Shown piece after piece: positions 42,099 to 51,540 of a stretch of 64,000 nucleotides of DNA. The first letter of the stretch is position 1. The number at the start of each line of letters is the position of its first letter. The position numbers and the translations under genes are program-made. Below the pieces are notes generated by a model that was not told the DNA's origin, did not search any database, and saw nothing but the letters and a program-made list of their open reading frames with translations. Source of the stretch: CAVVDY01 sp963815775 (lineage in GTDB: Bacteria; Acidobacteriota; Terriglobia; Terriglobales; Acidobacteriaceae); contig CAWFIB010000025.1 in assembly GCA_963815775.1 (NCBI GenBank), positions 310,001-374,000 of the forward strand. The letters run 5' to 3'.

Positions 42099-42629
42099 CT
42101 AGCTGACGCGCTCGATGGTGACCGACTTCAGCACCACGTCCTGGTCAGGCCTGTCCTGGCGGTTACGCGGGAGCTTGGTGATCTTATCCGCAACCTCCTG
42201 GCCTTCGACGACCTCGCCGAAGATGGTGTGGTTACCGGTGAGCCAGTCGGTGGGAGCGACGGTAATAAAAAACTGCGAGCCGTTGGTATTCGGCCCGGCG
42301 TTCGCCATGGCGAGCTTTCCGGCCTTGTCAAACTTGTGCCGCGAGCCTTTGGTTTCGTCCTGAAACTGATAGCCGGGACCGCCCATTCCGGTGCCCGCAG
42401 GGTCGCCTCCCTGAATCATGAAGTTGGGGATGACACGGTGAAAGATCGTGCCGTTGTACAGCGGGGCTGTTTTCTTCTGGCGGTCGCGCGGGTCAGTCCA
42501 TTCCCGAGTGCCCTCGGCGAGGTCGATGAAGTTCTTGACGGTTACGGGCGCGTCCTGCTCAAAGAGTCGGACGACGATACTGCCTTCACTGGTATCGAAG
42601 CGAGCATAAGTGCCGGATTCACGGGCCAT
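42099..42629 (-). CDS. Cyclophilin-type peptidylprolyl isomerase
   Basis: 176 residues from ATG 42629 (MARESGTYARFDTSEGSIVV), with AAAGGA nine bases upstream; the longer reading from 42677 lacks one. Cyclophilin signatures are F-H-R-V-I-P-N-F-M-I-Q-G-G-D-P and M-A-N-A-G-P-N-T-N-G-S-Q-F-F-I. No signal peptide, so it is cytosolic. It isomerises X-Pro bonds in folding proteins. A 17-residue insertion (REWTDPRDRQKKTAPLY) before the active-site strand is typical of bacterial PpiB-like forms. Confidence 0.94.
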   Translation of the reverse strand: MARESGTYARFDTSEGSIVVRLFEQDAPVTVKNFIDLAEGTREWTDPRDRQKKTAPLYNGTIFHRVIPNFMIQGGDPAGTGMGGPGYQFQDETKGSRHKFDKAGKLAMANAGPNTNGSQFFITVAPTDWLTGNHTIFGEVVEGQEVADKITKLPRNRQDRPDQDVVLKSVTIERVS

Positions 42630-42749
42630 GAAGATCCTTTCATTGCGGCGATGGGAGTAGATGATGCCAAAGGTCAATTCTAACTGAGACGGGCCAGTGC
42701 GTACGGTTACGTGCTCCTCCGATAGAATGGCCTTTCTGAGATCGCGCGA

Positions 42750-43706
42750 ATGCCATCAAACTGGATTTTCTGGGTTCTGTTCAATTTGTTTGTACTGGCC
42801 ATGCTGGCGCTGGACCTCGGCGTCTTTCATCGCCGGAAGCACGTCGTCCGCTTCAGCGAGGCCATCGGCTGGACATTTGTATGGGTATCCCTGGCAGGCA
42901 TTTTTGCCGTGGTCCTGTACTTCTTTGGGCACACGCTTGTCGGACACCTGGGCCGTCCGAACTACGAGCTTTCGCTGGAATTCGTTACCGGCTATCTGAT
43001 CGAAGAGTCGCTGAGCGTCGACAACCTTTTCGTCTTCCTGCTGATCTTTCGCTACTTTCAGGTACCGAAGCACTATCAGCACACCGTACTATTTTGGGGC
43101 GTGCTGGGAGCGCTGGTGATGCGCGCGATCTTCATCCTCGCGGGCATCCAGCTCCTCAAGCGCTTCGAGTGGGTGATCTACATCTTCGGCGCGATCCTGA
43201 TTTATAGCGGCATCAAACTCTTCGGTCAGCATGACCAAAAGATTGAGCCGGAAAAGAACATCGTCCTGCGTGCCTTTCGCAAGATATTTCCGGTCACCAA
43301 GACGTATGAGGATGACAAGTTCTTCGTGCGGCGTGGCCGGATTCGTTATGCGACGCCCCTGGCAGTCGTGCTGATTATCATCGAAACCACCGACCTGCTT
43401 TTCGCTGCCGATTCCATTCCGGCAGTGCTGGCGGTGACCCGCGAACCCTTCATTGTGTATACCTCGAATGTCTTCGCCATTCTGGGATTGCGATCGCTCT
43501 ATTTTGCGCTGGCCGGCATGATCGAGACCTTCCACCTGCTGCACTATGGACTATCGCTCATCCTGATCTTCATCGGGGTGAAGATGCTGGCGTCGCACTA
43601 CGTCAAAATTCCGATTGGCATTGCGCTGGGAGTGGTGGCGGGGGTGCTGCTGGCGTCGATTGCGGGGTCGCTGTTGTTCCCGGCCAAGGCACATGCCGGC
43701 TCGTGA
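42750..43706 (+). CDS. TerC/Alx-family integral membrane protein
   Basis: 318 residues, eight to nine TM segments. Signatures: L-A-L-D-L-G-V-F-H-R-R-K, E-E-S-L-S-V-D-N-L-F-V-F-L-L-I-F, and I-E-T-T-D-L-L-F-A-A-D-S-I-P-A-V-L-A. The acidic residues inside these membrane motifs (E-D-D) are conserved in the family, which is linked to Mn2+ export or tellurite resistance. The upstream gap (72 bases) is too short to hold a yybP-ykoY riboswitch of the usual kind, and none was recognised. It converges on nadB with five bases between. Confidence 0.93.
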   Translation: MPSNWIFWVLFNLFVLAMLALDLGVFHRRKHVVRFSEAIGWTFVWVSLAGIFAVVLYFFGHTLVGHLGRPNYELSLEFVTGYLIEESLSVDNLFVFLLIFRYFQVPKHYQHTVLFWGVLGALVMRAIFILAGIQLLKRFEWVIYIFGAILIYSGIKLFGQHDQKIEPEKNIVLRAFRKIFPVTKTYEDDKFFVRRGRIRYATPLAVVLIIIETTDLLFAADSIPAVLAVTREPFIVYTSNVFAILGLRSLYFALAGMIETFHLLHYGLSLILIFIGVKMLASHYVKIPIGIALGVVAGVLLASIAGSLLFPAKAHAGS

Positions 43707-43710
43707 GCGG

Positions 43711-45282
43711 CTACTCGAAGGTGATGGAGCCTCCGCAGACCACCGAGTGCTTGTGAAACCTGGCTTCGTTCTTCAGAGGGAAGTCGACGCGATAGTGTGC
43801 CCCGCGGCTTTCCTCGCGCGCCAGCGCCGAGCGAGCGATCAATAGTCCGGTCTCCACAATGTTCGCCGCTTCACGCGCCAGACGGCTTCCTGGCTGAGGG
43901 ACATGCTGTTGCAGGTGAGTCAATTCGGCCACGACCTGACGGAGCGAATTGCCACCGCGAACGACTCCGACGTTCTGCCACATCAGTGATTGAACCTGGC
44001 GGATAAAGCTTTCAGCCTCCGTGGCACTGCCGTTGCTGGACCGGATTCGAGCTGGAACAGAATCGCTGCCATGTCGAATTGGTTCGGCTTCCTCGCGTAT
44101 CGCTCTGGCAGCCCGCGCGCCATAGACCAGCCCCTCAAGCAGGGAATTGCTCGCCAAGCGATTGGCGCCATGCACCCCGGTGCAGGCAACCTCACCGGCA
44201 GCGTAGAGACCGCCGAGCGACGTGCGCCCTTCCAGATCGGTGCGTACGCCTCCCATCGCGTAGTGGGCCGCCGGCCGAATGGGAACCAGTTCCGTCGTGA
44301 TGTCGATGTTGTATTGCAGGCAGGTGGCATAGATCGTGGGGAAGCGCTGGCGCACTTTTTCGGGGTTGAGATGGGAGAGATCAAGATAGACGGTCGCATC
44401 GGGACGATGTTGCAGCTCCAGTTCGTGGGCGATCGCCCGGGCGACAACATCTCGCGGTGCCAGTTCTGCCAACTCGTGGTACTTCGGCATGAAGCGCTTC
44501 AGCTCGATGTTGCGGAGGTAAGCTCCCTCGCCACGCAGCGCCTCCGACAGTAGGAAACGGGGAGCGTTCTTGACATACAGTGCCGTGGGATGGAACTGCA
44601 CGAATTCCATGTCACTGATCTCGGCTCCGGCACGATAGGCCATAGCGACCCCATCACCGGTTGCTACCGCGGGATTTGTCGTATTGCTGTAGACCTGTCC
44701 CAGCCCTCCGGTGGCAAGCAAGACGGCGGAAGCATAGATCTGATGGATGTTGCCATCCTGATCAAGCACGCGAACGCCGCATACCTGACCGTCGTGCATG
44801 AGCAGTTCTGTGGTGAACTCGAACTCGCCGAAGGAAATGTTCTTCAGCGCCGCCGCTTTCAGATACAAAGCGCGACCGATTTCGCGGCCGGTGGAATCTC
44901 CGTGCGCGTGTAAGACGCGGCTGCGGCTATGCGCGCCTTCGCGGGTGAAGGCGATCTTGGTGCCAGCGCGATCGAACTCCGTTCCCCACTCGATCAACTC
45001 CTCGATGCGATGTGGGCCTTCCTCAACCAGGATGCGCGCGGCTTCCTCATTCACCAGGCCGTCACCGGCTCTGATCGTGTCTTCGAGATGAAGCCGGACC
45101 TCGTCTTCATCACTCAGCGCCGCAGCGATTCCGCCCTGTGCATATTGCGTGTTGGATTCAGTGACTTCACGCTTGGCGAGACAAAGAACGCGGCCGGTAG
45201 ACGCCAGCTCCACCGAAGCACGTAACCCGGCAATGCCAGCCCCTACGACGATGAAGTCCGTATCCGAAGGTAAGTTTGTCAT
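43711..45282 (-). CDS. nadB: L-aspartate oxidase
   Basis: 523 residues from ATG 45282 (MTNLPSDTDFIVVGAGIAGL); an upstream in-frame ATG at 45330 adds 16 residues of no family likeness. FAD-binding G-A-G-I-A-G-L near the start; N-T-Q-Y-A-Q-G-G-I-A-A-A, S-R-V-L-H-A-H-G-D and R-P-A-A-H-Y-A-M-G-G-V are diagnostic. It oxidises L-aspartate to iminoaspartate, the first step of NAD synthesis, using oxygen or fumarate as acceptor. nadA and nadC are not in the window. The divergent neighbour is aroB. Confidence 0.95.
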   Translation of the reverse strand: MTNLPSDTDFIVVGAGIAGLRASVELASTGRVLCLAKREVTESNTQYAQGGIAAALSDEDEVRLHLEDTIRAGDGLVNEEAARILVEEGPHRIEELIEWGTEFDRAGTKIAFTREGAHSRSRVLHAHGDSTGREIGRALYLKAAALKNISFGEFEFTTELLMHDGQVCGVRVLDQDGNIHQIYASAVLLATGGLGQVYSNTTNPAVATGDGVAMAYRAGAEISDMEFVQFHPTALYVKNAPRFLLSEALRGEGAYLRNIELKRFMPKYHELAELAPRDVVARAIAHELELQHRPDATVYLDLSHLNPEKVRQRFPTIYATCLQYNIDITTELVPIRPAAHYAMGGVRTDLEGRTSLGGLYAAGEVACTGVHGANRLASNSLLEGLVYGARAARAIREEAEPIRHGSDSVPARIRSSNGSATEAESFIRQVQSLMWQNVGVVRGGNSLRQVVAELTHLQQHVPQPGSRLAREAANIVETGLLIARSALAREESRGAHYRVDFPLKNEARFHKHSVVCGGSITFE

Positions 45283-45395
45283 CGCGGAAGCCTCGACTTG
45301 CCTGCTTCTGTTGCTAATGGTAACACCCAAAATCCGCTACTATTTCGCAAGAGAAGCCTGCATTCTCGTATTGGGAAACCTGCCACACAGGCTGG

Positions 45396-46520
45396 ATGGC
45401 AATCCTTTACACTGATTGCTTGATCCGAATTCCCGTCAGAACCGCTTCCCGGTCGTACGAAGTGCTGGTAGAGCGTGGCTTGCTCTCCAGAGCTGCGCAG
45501 GCGCTGGGAGACCTGTTGCCGAAGCGTACGCGGTTGCTGGTTGTAACCTCCAAGCCGGTTCGTAAACACTGGGGCAGAGCGCTGCAACGAGGCCTTCGGC
45601 CATTAGCGGAAAAGACGCTCGTCTTCGAGATGCCGGACGGTGAGCGTGCTAAACGACTTGTGAATCTGGAAAAGCTCGCCGAAAATCTGATCAGCGAAGG
45701 GGCCGATCGCCAGTCGGTCGTAATTGCGCTGGGTGGGGGCGTAGTCGGCGACGTGGGCGGATTCCTGGCGTCAATCTTCATGCGTGGAATCCCCGTAGTG
45801 CAGCTTCCTACAACCCTGGTGGCGCAGGTGGATTCCGCCATCGGCGGCAAGACCGGAGTGAATCTCTCCTCCGGCAAGAATCTGCTGGGTACCTTCCATC
45901 AGCCGCTGTGCGTGCTGGTGGATCCGGATGTGCTGTCGACTTTGCCTACGCGGGAGTACCGTTCAGGATTGTTCGAGGCGATGAAGTACGGGGTCATTCG
46001 CAATCCGAAGATCTTCGAGATCATGGAAGAGTGTCGGGACGCTTTGCTCAAACGAGATCCCGAGCTGCTGGAGACACTTATCGCCGAGTGCATTGAGGTC
46101 AAGTCCGAGGTGGTCAGCGCTGATGAGCGGGAGGGGGGCGAGCGGCGCATCCTCAATTTCGGGCACACGATTGGGCATGCCCTCGAAGCAGAGGCCGCCT
46201 ACGAAGGACTCCTGCACGGCGAGGCGGTGGGATGGGGCATGATCGCCGCATCAAGAATTGGCGAGGACACCGGGATTTCAGACAAACAAACTGCTGGACG
46301 CATACGGGCCCTGGTGAACGCTTATGGTCCATTGCCGAACCTGAAGGTCAAGCCCAAGCGAATCCTGAAACGGCTAATCAGCGACAAGAAGAGCGTCGGA
46401 GGGGTCCCACATTTCGTGCTTGCGCGGACGATGGGGATGGTCGACATCGTGAGCGACGTGCCCGAGCGCGTGATCTTGCGGGCCGTGGAAGAGATCAACA
46501 GCTTCGCCTTCTCCAAATGA
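45396..46520 (+). CDS. aroB: 3-dehydroquinate synthase
   Basis: 374 residues, usual length. NAD/zinc-binding landmarks: A-L-G-G-G-V-V-G-D-V-G-G-F, Q-L-P-T-T-L-V-A-Q-V-D-S-A-I-G-G-K-T-G-V-N, and H-T-I-G-H-A-L-E-A-E. It converts DAHP to 3-dehydroquinate in the shikimate pathway. The menG-type gene overlaps its end by ATGA, an interesting coupling, as chorismate from this pathway feeds menaquinone. Confidence 0.95.
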   Translation: MAILYTDCLIRIPVRTASRSYEVLVERGLLSRAAQALGDLLPKRTRLLVVTSKPVRKHWGRALQRGLRPLAEKTLVFEMPDGERAKRLVNLEKLAENLISEGADRQSVVIALGGGVVGDVGGFLASIFMRGIPVVQLPTTLVAQVDSAIGGKTGVNLSSGKNLLGTFHQPLCVLVDPDVLSTLPTREYRSGLFEAMKYGVIRNPKIFEIMEECRDALLKRDPELLETLIAECIEVKSEVVSADEREGGERRILNFGHTIGHALEAEAAYEGLLHGEAVGWGMIAASRIGEDTGISDKQTAGRIRALVNAYGPLPNLKVKPKRILKRLISDKKSVGGVPHFVLARTMGMVDIVSDVPERVILRAVEEINSFAFSK

Positions 46521-47296
46521 CAACCGAATCGAATAAAGCCCAGGAAGCGCACATCGTCGGGGCGGCGCCGGAAGGTTCAGCCGATGAAGCATCGGCTGCC
46601 GTAGCTGTCCGCGAGATGTTCAGCTCAATCGCTCCGCGCTACGATCTGCTGAATCACGTCCTGTCGATGAATGTGGACCGGCTGTGGTGGAACCGGGCGG
46701 CCAGAACGTTCGCCGGCATCTTGCGACGACCCGGGGTCCGGGTCCTTGATTTGTGCTGCGGTACGGGAGACATGACCTTCGCCTTGTACCGTCGGGCCAA
46801 GGGGAGTGGAGCGAGCTTCACGGGAGCCGACTTCTCGCACGCTATGCTGGTGCGCGCGCGGGAGAAGTCCGGGGGCAGGAAGATCCGCTGGATCGAAGCC
46901 GACGCGTTGCAGTTGCCGTTTGGTTCGGGCGAGTTCGATCTGGTAACTGCGGCCTTCGGGTTCCGCAACCTGGCGAATTACAATCGTGGACTGGCCGAGA
47001 TTTACCGGGTGCTGGCTCCGGGAGGGGAAGTGGGCATTCTGGATTTTGGTGAGCCGAAAGGCCTCATCGGCCGAATCTACCGCTTCTATTTCCATCGAGT
47101 TCTTCCCGCCGTCGGGACCGTCATTTCCGGCGTCAGCGGTCCGTACAAGTATCTGCCTGCTTCGGTCCGGCGATTTCCGCCGCCGGATGAGATGCTGCAA
47201 CGCATGCGTGACGCCGGCTTCGGTGACGTCGCCTGGGCGCCATACACCTTCGGCATTGCCGGCCTGTACCGGGGAAAGAAGAAAGCGCGAGCCTAA
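46517..47296 (+). CDS. menG: Demethylmenaquinone/2-methoxy-benzoquinol methyltransferase
   Basis: 259 residues from ATG 46517 overlapping the aroB stop; a longer reading from 46232 sits inside aroB and is rejected. UbiE/MenG signatures are present: M-F-S-S-I-A-P-R-Y-D-L-L-N-H-V-L-S, L-D-L-C-C-G-T-G-D-M, and F-G-F-R-N-L-A-N-Y ... V-L-A-P-G-G. The last C-methylation of menaquinone is the likely reaction. A mostly non-conserved N-terminal extension of ~30 residues precedes the family start. Quinone supply fits with the electron-transfer locus. Confidence 0.93.
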   Translation: MTTESNKAQEAHIVGAAPEGSADEASAAVAVREMFSSIAPRYDLLNHVLSMNVDRLWWNRAARTFAGILRRPGVRVLDLCCGTGDMTFALYRRAKGSGASFTGADFSHAMLVRAREKSGGRKIRWIEADALQLPFGSGEFDLVTAAFGFRNLANYNRGLAEIYRVLAPGGEVGILDFGEPKGLIGRIYRFYFHRVLPAVGTVISGVSGPYKYLPASVRRFPPPDEMLQRMRDAGFGDVAWAPYTFGIAGLYRGKKKARA

Positions 47297-48345
47297 TTGC
47301 GCGCGAAGGTGTCCTGCAAGGCCTGCTCGCTGGTGTAGCGGATCACGTCAGGATACAGGGGGCCGAGGAACTCCCGCAGGCGCGATGTGTCCATCGTGTA
47401 GGAGCCGATCAGGTATGGCAAGGCCTCAGGTGGAATCGAGGAAATGCCCCACCTCCACAGAGTCCGCAAAACCAGGGCATAAGCAGCCCGGCTGGGTGCT
47501 CGTTTGATTGTGGAATGGGCGATTCGAGCGCAGCCCTCGATGGTGAGAGGCTCTCCCCCTCCCGTAACATTGAGAATCGTCAGCGCTGGATCGGAAGCCG
47601 GACGGTACAACAGATAGGCCACCAACCTTGCCATGTCGTCCACATGGACGAACTGTACTTGTTTCGTCAGATACTCCTTGCCACGAGGCAGCATGAACGG
47701 CAGGCGTTTGCCTTCGGCGCGCATGCGGGCGGCCCGTTTGCTTTTGCCTAAAGGAGTTCCTCGCAACGCGCCGACCATGTAGTTCTGCATGGTGGCGCCG
47801 GCGTAAATGTGCGGTCGCAGGATGTAGATGCGGCAATTGCCCATACTCTCGGAGCGATAGCGCACCACCTCATCGCTTTCCCTTTTGTGAATGGCGTAGG
47901 GCAGGGTATGGGCTTTAAGGGGTGCATCTTCCCGCACCGGACCAGGCGTCTCAGGTCCGTACACCGATACGCTGCTGGGGAAAATGAAGCGTTGTACATC
48001 GCCACCGGTGCGGTTGACCACACTGATAGCCTCCATTACCCGGGCAGTACCGGCGACATTGATCTGCCACATCTTCTCCAGGTCCAGGACGCCGCTACGT
48101 TGAGGATCGAGAATGCAGGCGAGGTGAATGACGGAACTGGCTCCGCTTTCGCGAAGCAGACGGGTGAGCGCTGTACAACTGGCCTCGCGCCCCAAGTCCA
48201 GGGAGTGAAATTCCAAGTCGGCGGAATAGGAAGGTGGGCGCACATCGACGCCCACCACGTGAAAGTCGGTAAGGAGAGGCCGAAGGCGAGTTCCAAGATC
48301 ACCCGATATACCGGTAACCAGAACCGTCCTCCCCCGCAGGCTCAT
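47293..48345 (-). CDS. NAD-dependent epimerase/dehydratase (extended SDR)
   Basis: 350 residues. Nucleotide-binding loop T-G-I-S-G-D-L-G-T-R-L; acidic V-G-V-D-V-R; catalytic S-S-V-S-V-Y-G and the Y-x-x-x-K in L-P-Y-A-I-H-K. V-Q-F-V-H-V-D-D-M-A is conserved in extended SDRs that act on nucleotide sugars or similar substrates. Substrate unknown. Converges with menG (4-base overlap of the ends) and is coupled by ATGA to the upstream chaperone gene. Confidence 0.85.
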   Translation of the reverse strand: MSLRGRTVLVTGISGDLGTRLRPLLTDFHVVGVDVRPPSYSADLEFHSLDLGREASCTALTRLLRESGASSVIHLACILDPQRSGVLDLEKMWQINVAGTARVMEAISVVNRTGGDVQRFIFPSSVSVYGPETPGPVREDAPLKAHTLPYAIHKRESDEVVRYRSESMGNCRIYILRPHIYAGATMQNYMVGALRGTPLGKSKRAARMRAEGKRLPFMLPRGKEYLTKQVQFVHVDDMARLVAYLLYRPASDPALTILNVTGGGEPLTIEGCARIAHSTIKRAPSRAAYALVLRTLWRWGISSIPPEALPYLIGSYTMDTSRLREFLGPLYPDVIRYTSEQALQDTFARN

Positions 48346-49391
48346 TTCTTGGGCGGAGCCGCGGGTGCTGAGTTGTTCTGTCCCGCCGATTCACCAGGAT
48401 GCGGCTCATGGGCTCCGGTGCCCTGCTCCGGCGCTTCCGGTTTAGGTTCGGGGCCGAAATAGGCGTCATTCAGCGTGGGCTTCACGGACTCGCTCAGCTC
48501 TTGTATCTTGTCCCGCATCATCTGGTCATGCAGGATGTGGGCGATCTGTGTTTTGACGTCGCTGAGAGGCTTCTCCTTCTCCGAAATCATCTTGTAGATG
48601 TAGGCTGCGCCGGCGTCAACAAAGGGTTGCGAGATCTCACCCGGCTTCAGATCGAAGACACTCGCGTGCGTTGACGGGATCATGGCGGGAGTCTGGTTTT
48701 TCAACTCAACGTCGGGTACGGAGCCGTTTAGTCCCATGCGCGCCAGAGCTTCTTTCTGCAAGGTTGCAGGATCGGCCCCACCAACCCATTCCTTGCGTAC
48801 CTTTTCGACGTAGGCTTTCTCTTCGTCTTCGCTAGGTTTTTTTACTTCCGCCGCGGCAGGCTGGCTGGGAATGATGATGCGCTCGAGGTCGGCTTCCCGG
48901 AACTTGCTGCTATTTTCTTTGTAGTAGTCCTCAATCTTCTGGTCCGAAGGATTGGCGTACTCGTCGGAGTAGTGCTGATTGAGGGCCTCGACCAGTAACT
49001 GGTCGGTCACGAACTTCATGATCTCTTTGAAGCGGGGTTCGTTCTCCAGGCCCAGCGCCCGCGCCTGGTCGGAGAAGGCCAGTATTCGGGCGTATTGGAC
49101 GGCGAAGTTGCGCCGCGCGTTCGTGGTCATCTGGGGCTTGATTGCAGTCGCCATTTTCTCGAACTGCTCGCGGCTGACCGAGTTCACGCAGTCAGTTTGA
49201 CTGCCACTTTTGCAGCCCCCGGCAACGGTAATTACGGTGTCGGTGGGTTTGACGCTCGCAGCGCTCGCCGGAAGCTCGGTGCTTTGACCTGGCCGGGGTA
49301 AATGCCTCACCGTTTCCGTGGGAGTCTGTGCGGCCGCAAGCGGCGCCAGGGCACACGTAAGCGCAAGCACGCTGATAGAGTGAAATCGCAT
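48342..49391 (-). CDS. SurA/PrsA-like periplasmic chaperone (peptidylprolyl isomerase)
   Basis: 349 residues from ATG 49391 (MRFHSISVLALTCALAPLAA), with GGAGG nine bases upstream; an earlier TTG right next to that site is rejected. A signal peptide ending A-A-A-Q is visible. The N-terminal part (residues 60-150) is the helical SurA_N-like region (FEKMATAIKPQM ... RFKEIMKFVTDQLLVEALN), and the rotamase domain is around 185-290 (F-D-L-K-P-G-E-I-S-Q-P-F, A-Y-I-Y-K-M). A long Pro/Glu-rich tail follows. It likely guards outer-membrane proteins such as the barrel gene above. Coupled to the SDR gene downstream. Confidence 0.82.
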   Translation of the reverse strand: MRFHSISVLALTCALAPLAAAQTPTETVRHLPRPGQSTELPASAASVKPTDTVITVAGGCKSGSQTDCVNSVSREQFEKMATAIKPQMTTNARRNFAVQYARILAFSDQARALGLENEPRFKEIMKFVTDQLLVEALNQHYSDEYANPSDQKIEDYYKENSSKFREADLERIIIPSQPAAAEVKKPSEDEEKAYVEKVRKEWVGGADPATLQKEALARMGLNGSVPDVELKNQTPAMIPSTHASVFDLKPGEISQPFVDAGAAYIYKMISEKEKPLSDVKTQIAHILHDQMMRDKIQELSESVKPTLNDAYFGPEPKPEAPEQGTGAHEPHPGESAGQNNSAPAAPPKK

Positions 49392-49629
49392 GAAGTTCAA
49401 CCTCCGGAAGAATCAAGCAGGTTAGTGGTTAGTAACCGAAATCCTATCATATCTGCTGGGCCAGCCAATGCGGGGAGCCAGACTGCGTGCTAGTTTCAGA
49501 GAAAGGGACCTCACTCCCCGCCAGCCTTCCGGTTTGCAGCCCTGGCCCTGATAACCCGCATTCTGTTTTGCGGCGGTGCGGTTTCCAGTGAATAATCGTC
49601 CTCAGACATATCCTGTGCACATCCAAAGC

Positions 49630-51024
49630 ATGCAACGCGAAAAGAAGGCGGTGGCCCTGAATTCCATATGGGCTGCGATCGCGATCACTGTCCTCAAGAT
49701 CGTCGTCGGCGTGACGACGCGAAGCCTGGGCATCCTTTCCGAGGCAGCGCATTCAGGCTTGGACCTCGTCGCCGCTGCCATAACCTATTTCTCAGTTAGC
49801 GTTTCCGACAAGCCTGCTGATGCCGACCACCAGTATGGGCACGGTAAGGTCGAAAACTTCTCCGCCTTTATCGAGACCGGGCTGCTGCTGCTCACCTGCT
49901 TGTGGATTGTTTACGAAGCCGGGAAGCGGCTCTTTTTTCACGATATCCACATCAACCCCTCGGTTTGGGCTTTCCTCGTAATGGGCGCTTCCATTGTGAT
50001 TGATCGTTGGCGGTCGCGCCGGTTGCGTACGATCGCCGACAAGTATGACAGCCAGGCACTGCGGGCGGATGCGTTGCACTTCAGCACAGACGTCTGGTCG
50101 AGTTCCGTGGTGGTGCTTGGATTGGCCCTGGTGGTGGCCGCCGAACGCTGGTCCGTTCCCTGGCTGGCGAAGGCCGACGCGGTTGCCGCGCTTGCAGTGG
50201 CGGGCATTGTCGTGCAAGTGAGCTGGAGACTGGCGCGGCAAACCATCGACTCCTTGCTCGACGCTGCGCCCTCCGGAGTTCGTACCCGGATCATCTCCGC
50301 GTTGTATGGAGTTGACGGAGTGTTGGAAGTCGACCGGGTGCGCACGCGCCGTGGTGGCAGCAGTTACTTCGTTGACGTTTCCGTGGCCATGTCGCGGACC
50401 GTCACCTTCCAGAAGTCCGAGCAGGTCTCAACCGAAGTCGCCGGCCGGATTCGAGACATCCTTCCCGGAGCCGATGTAGTGGTAAACGCCGTGTCTCGCG
50501 CTCACCTCCGCGAAAGCATTTTCGACCGGGTGCGGGCGGTTGCCACCCGCCACAACCTGAACGTTCACGACATCAGCGTGCAGGACTTGGACGGCCACCT
50601 GCACCTCGAGCAGCATGTGGAACTAGACGAGACGCTCAGGCTAAAGGAAGCGCATGAGAGGATTACCGAGCTGGAAGCCGAGATGAAGAACGATATGCCG
50701 GAGATCTCGACAATTCTCACCCATATCGAGAGCGAACCGGCGAGGATCGAAACCGGAGATGGCCTGGTGCGGGTGCCTGGCTTCGAGCGCAAATTGCTGG
50801 GGGTGACGGAGAGCTTTCCGGAAGTAGTCGACATGCATGACCTGGTATTCAAGCGAGTGGGAGGCAGGCTATATCTTTCACTGCATTGCACAATGAAGGA
50901 CGATCTTCCGCTGTCGCGCGTCCATGACATTCAGACCGCCATGGAGGGCCGCTTCCGGCAGGAGGTGCCGGAGTTATTTCGAGTGCTGATCCATCCCGAA
51001 CCGCAAACCGACAATCAAAGATAA
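49630..51024 (+). CDS. Cation diffusion facilitator transporter with extended C-terminus
   Basis: 464 residues from ATG 49630 (MQREKKAVALNSIWAAIAIT). CDF metal-binding motifs in the membrane are seen: S-E-A-A-H-S-G-L-D (H-x3-D) and D-A-L-H-F-S-T-D (H-x3-D). Six TM segments, then the cytosolic dimerisation domain. The C-terminal part is about 150 residues longer than normal and appears to hold additional copies of the ferredoxin-like dimerisation fold (repeats of H-V-E-L-D-E and R-V-G-G-R-L-Y-L-S-L-H). It exports Zn2+/Mn2+/Fe2+-like cations in exchange for protons. Alternative start at 49576. Confidence 0.88.
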   Translation: MQREKKAVALNSIWAAIAITVLKIVVGVTTRSLGILSEAAHSGLDLVAAAITYFSVSVSDKPADADHQYGHGKVENFSAFIETGLLLLTCLWIVYEAGKRLFFHDIHINPSVWAFLVMGASIVIDRWRSRRLRTIADKYDSQALRADALHFSTDVWSSSVVVLGLALVVAAERWSVPWLAKADAVAALAVAGIVVQVSWRLARQTIDSLLDAAPSGVRTRIISALYGVDGVLEVDRVRTRRGGSSYFVDVSVAMSRTVTFQKSEQVSTEVAGRIRDILPGADVVVNAVSRAHLRESIFDRVRAVATRHNLNVHDISVQDLDGHLHLEQHVELDETLRLKEAHERITELEAEMKNDMPEISTILTHIESEPARIETGDGLVRVPGFERKLLGVTESFPEVVDMHDLVFKRVGGRLYLSLHCTMKDDLPLSRVHDIQTAMEGRFRQEVPELFRVLIHPEPQTDNQR

Positions 51025-51105
51025 CAAGAGCGGCTGCAATATGATTGCCATGGCCTGCGGCGAAGAAGTAAGCTCTTGGCAATCCAGGATGTTTCGGGGG
51101 CCTTT

Positions 51106-51540
51106 ATGCAACAACATCGAGCTGATACTTCTGCTGGTCAGGGCATTCCCAATATTCTGAAATCGGCGGACCCTGACCCGAACCTCGAGCGCATACGCTA
51201 TATCGAATATGCAGGCAAGCGGGTACTGCTGGTCGACATAAGCGGATGCACAGCGGACCAGTTACTGGAGTACACCAGGTTGGTTCCGCAGCATGTGACG
51301 AAACAGCCGGACCATTCCGTGCTTCTGCTCGGCGATTTCACCGGCGCGCAATTTACCAAGGAAACCATTGAGCGCCTCAAGGTCGCGACTGTATTTGACC
51401 GTCCCCACATAGCCAAGTCGGCCTGGGTGCTGAGCGAGAACCTGCACAAGGTATTGCTGGAATCGATCCGGACATTTTCAGCGCGGGAGATCGCTGTATT
51501 CTCTACTCGTGAAGAGGCGTTGGACTACCTGGTGAGCTGA
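51106..51540 (+). CDS. Cytosolic protein of unknown function, SpoIIAA/STAS-like
   Basis: 144 residues from ATG 51106 after a GGGGG run; a TTG reading from 51076 is possible. Order of elements is a strand Y-A-G-K-R-V-L-L-V-D-I-S, helix, strand H-S-V-L-L-L-G-D-F, helix and A-W-V-L-S-E, suggesting a STAS/SpoIIAA-like alpha/beta fold. No active site. It ends directly at the stop codon of the convergent DedA-rhodanese gene without a gap. Confidence 0.55.
   Translation: MQQHRADTSAGQGIPNILKSADPDPNLERIRYIEYAGKRVLLVDISGCTADQLLEYTRLVPQHVTKQPDHSVLLLGDFTGAQFTKETIERLKVATVFDRPHIAKSAWVLSENLHKVLLESIRTFSAREIAVFSTREEALDYLVS

Noticed and set aside
42678..42749. yybP-ykoY (Mn2+) riboswitch before the TerC/Alx gene
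   Set aside because: The gap is only 72 bases and the conserved internal loop sequences of the riboswitch are not seen.
46232..46516. 95-codon N-terminal extension of MenG
   Set aside because: It lies fully inside aroB in another frame; the ATG at 46517 overlapping the aroB stop fits the family start much better.
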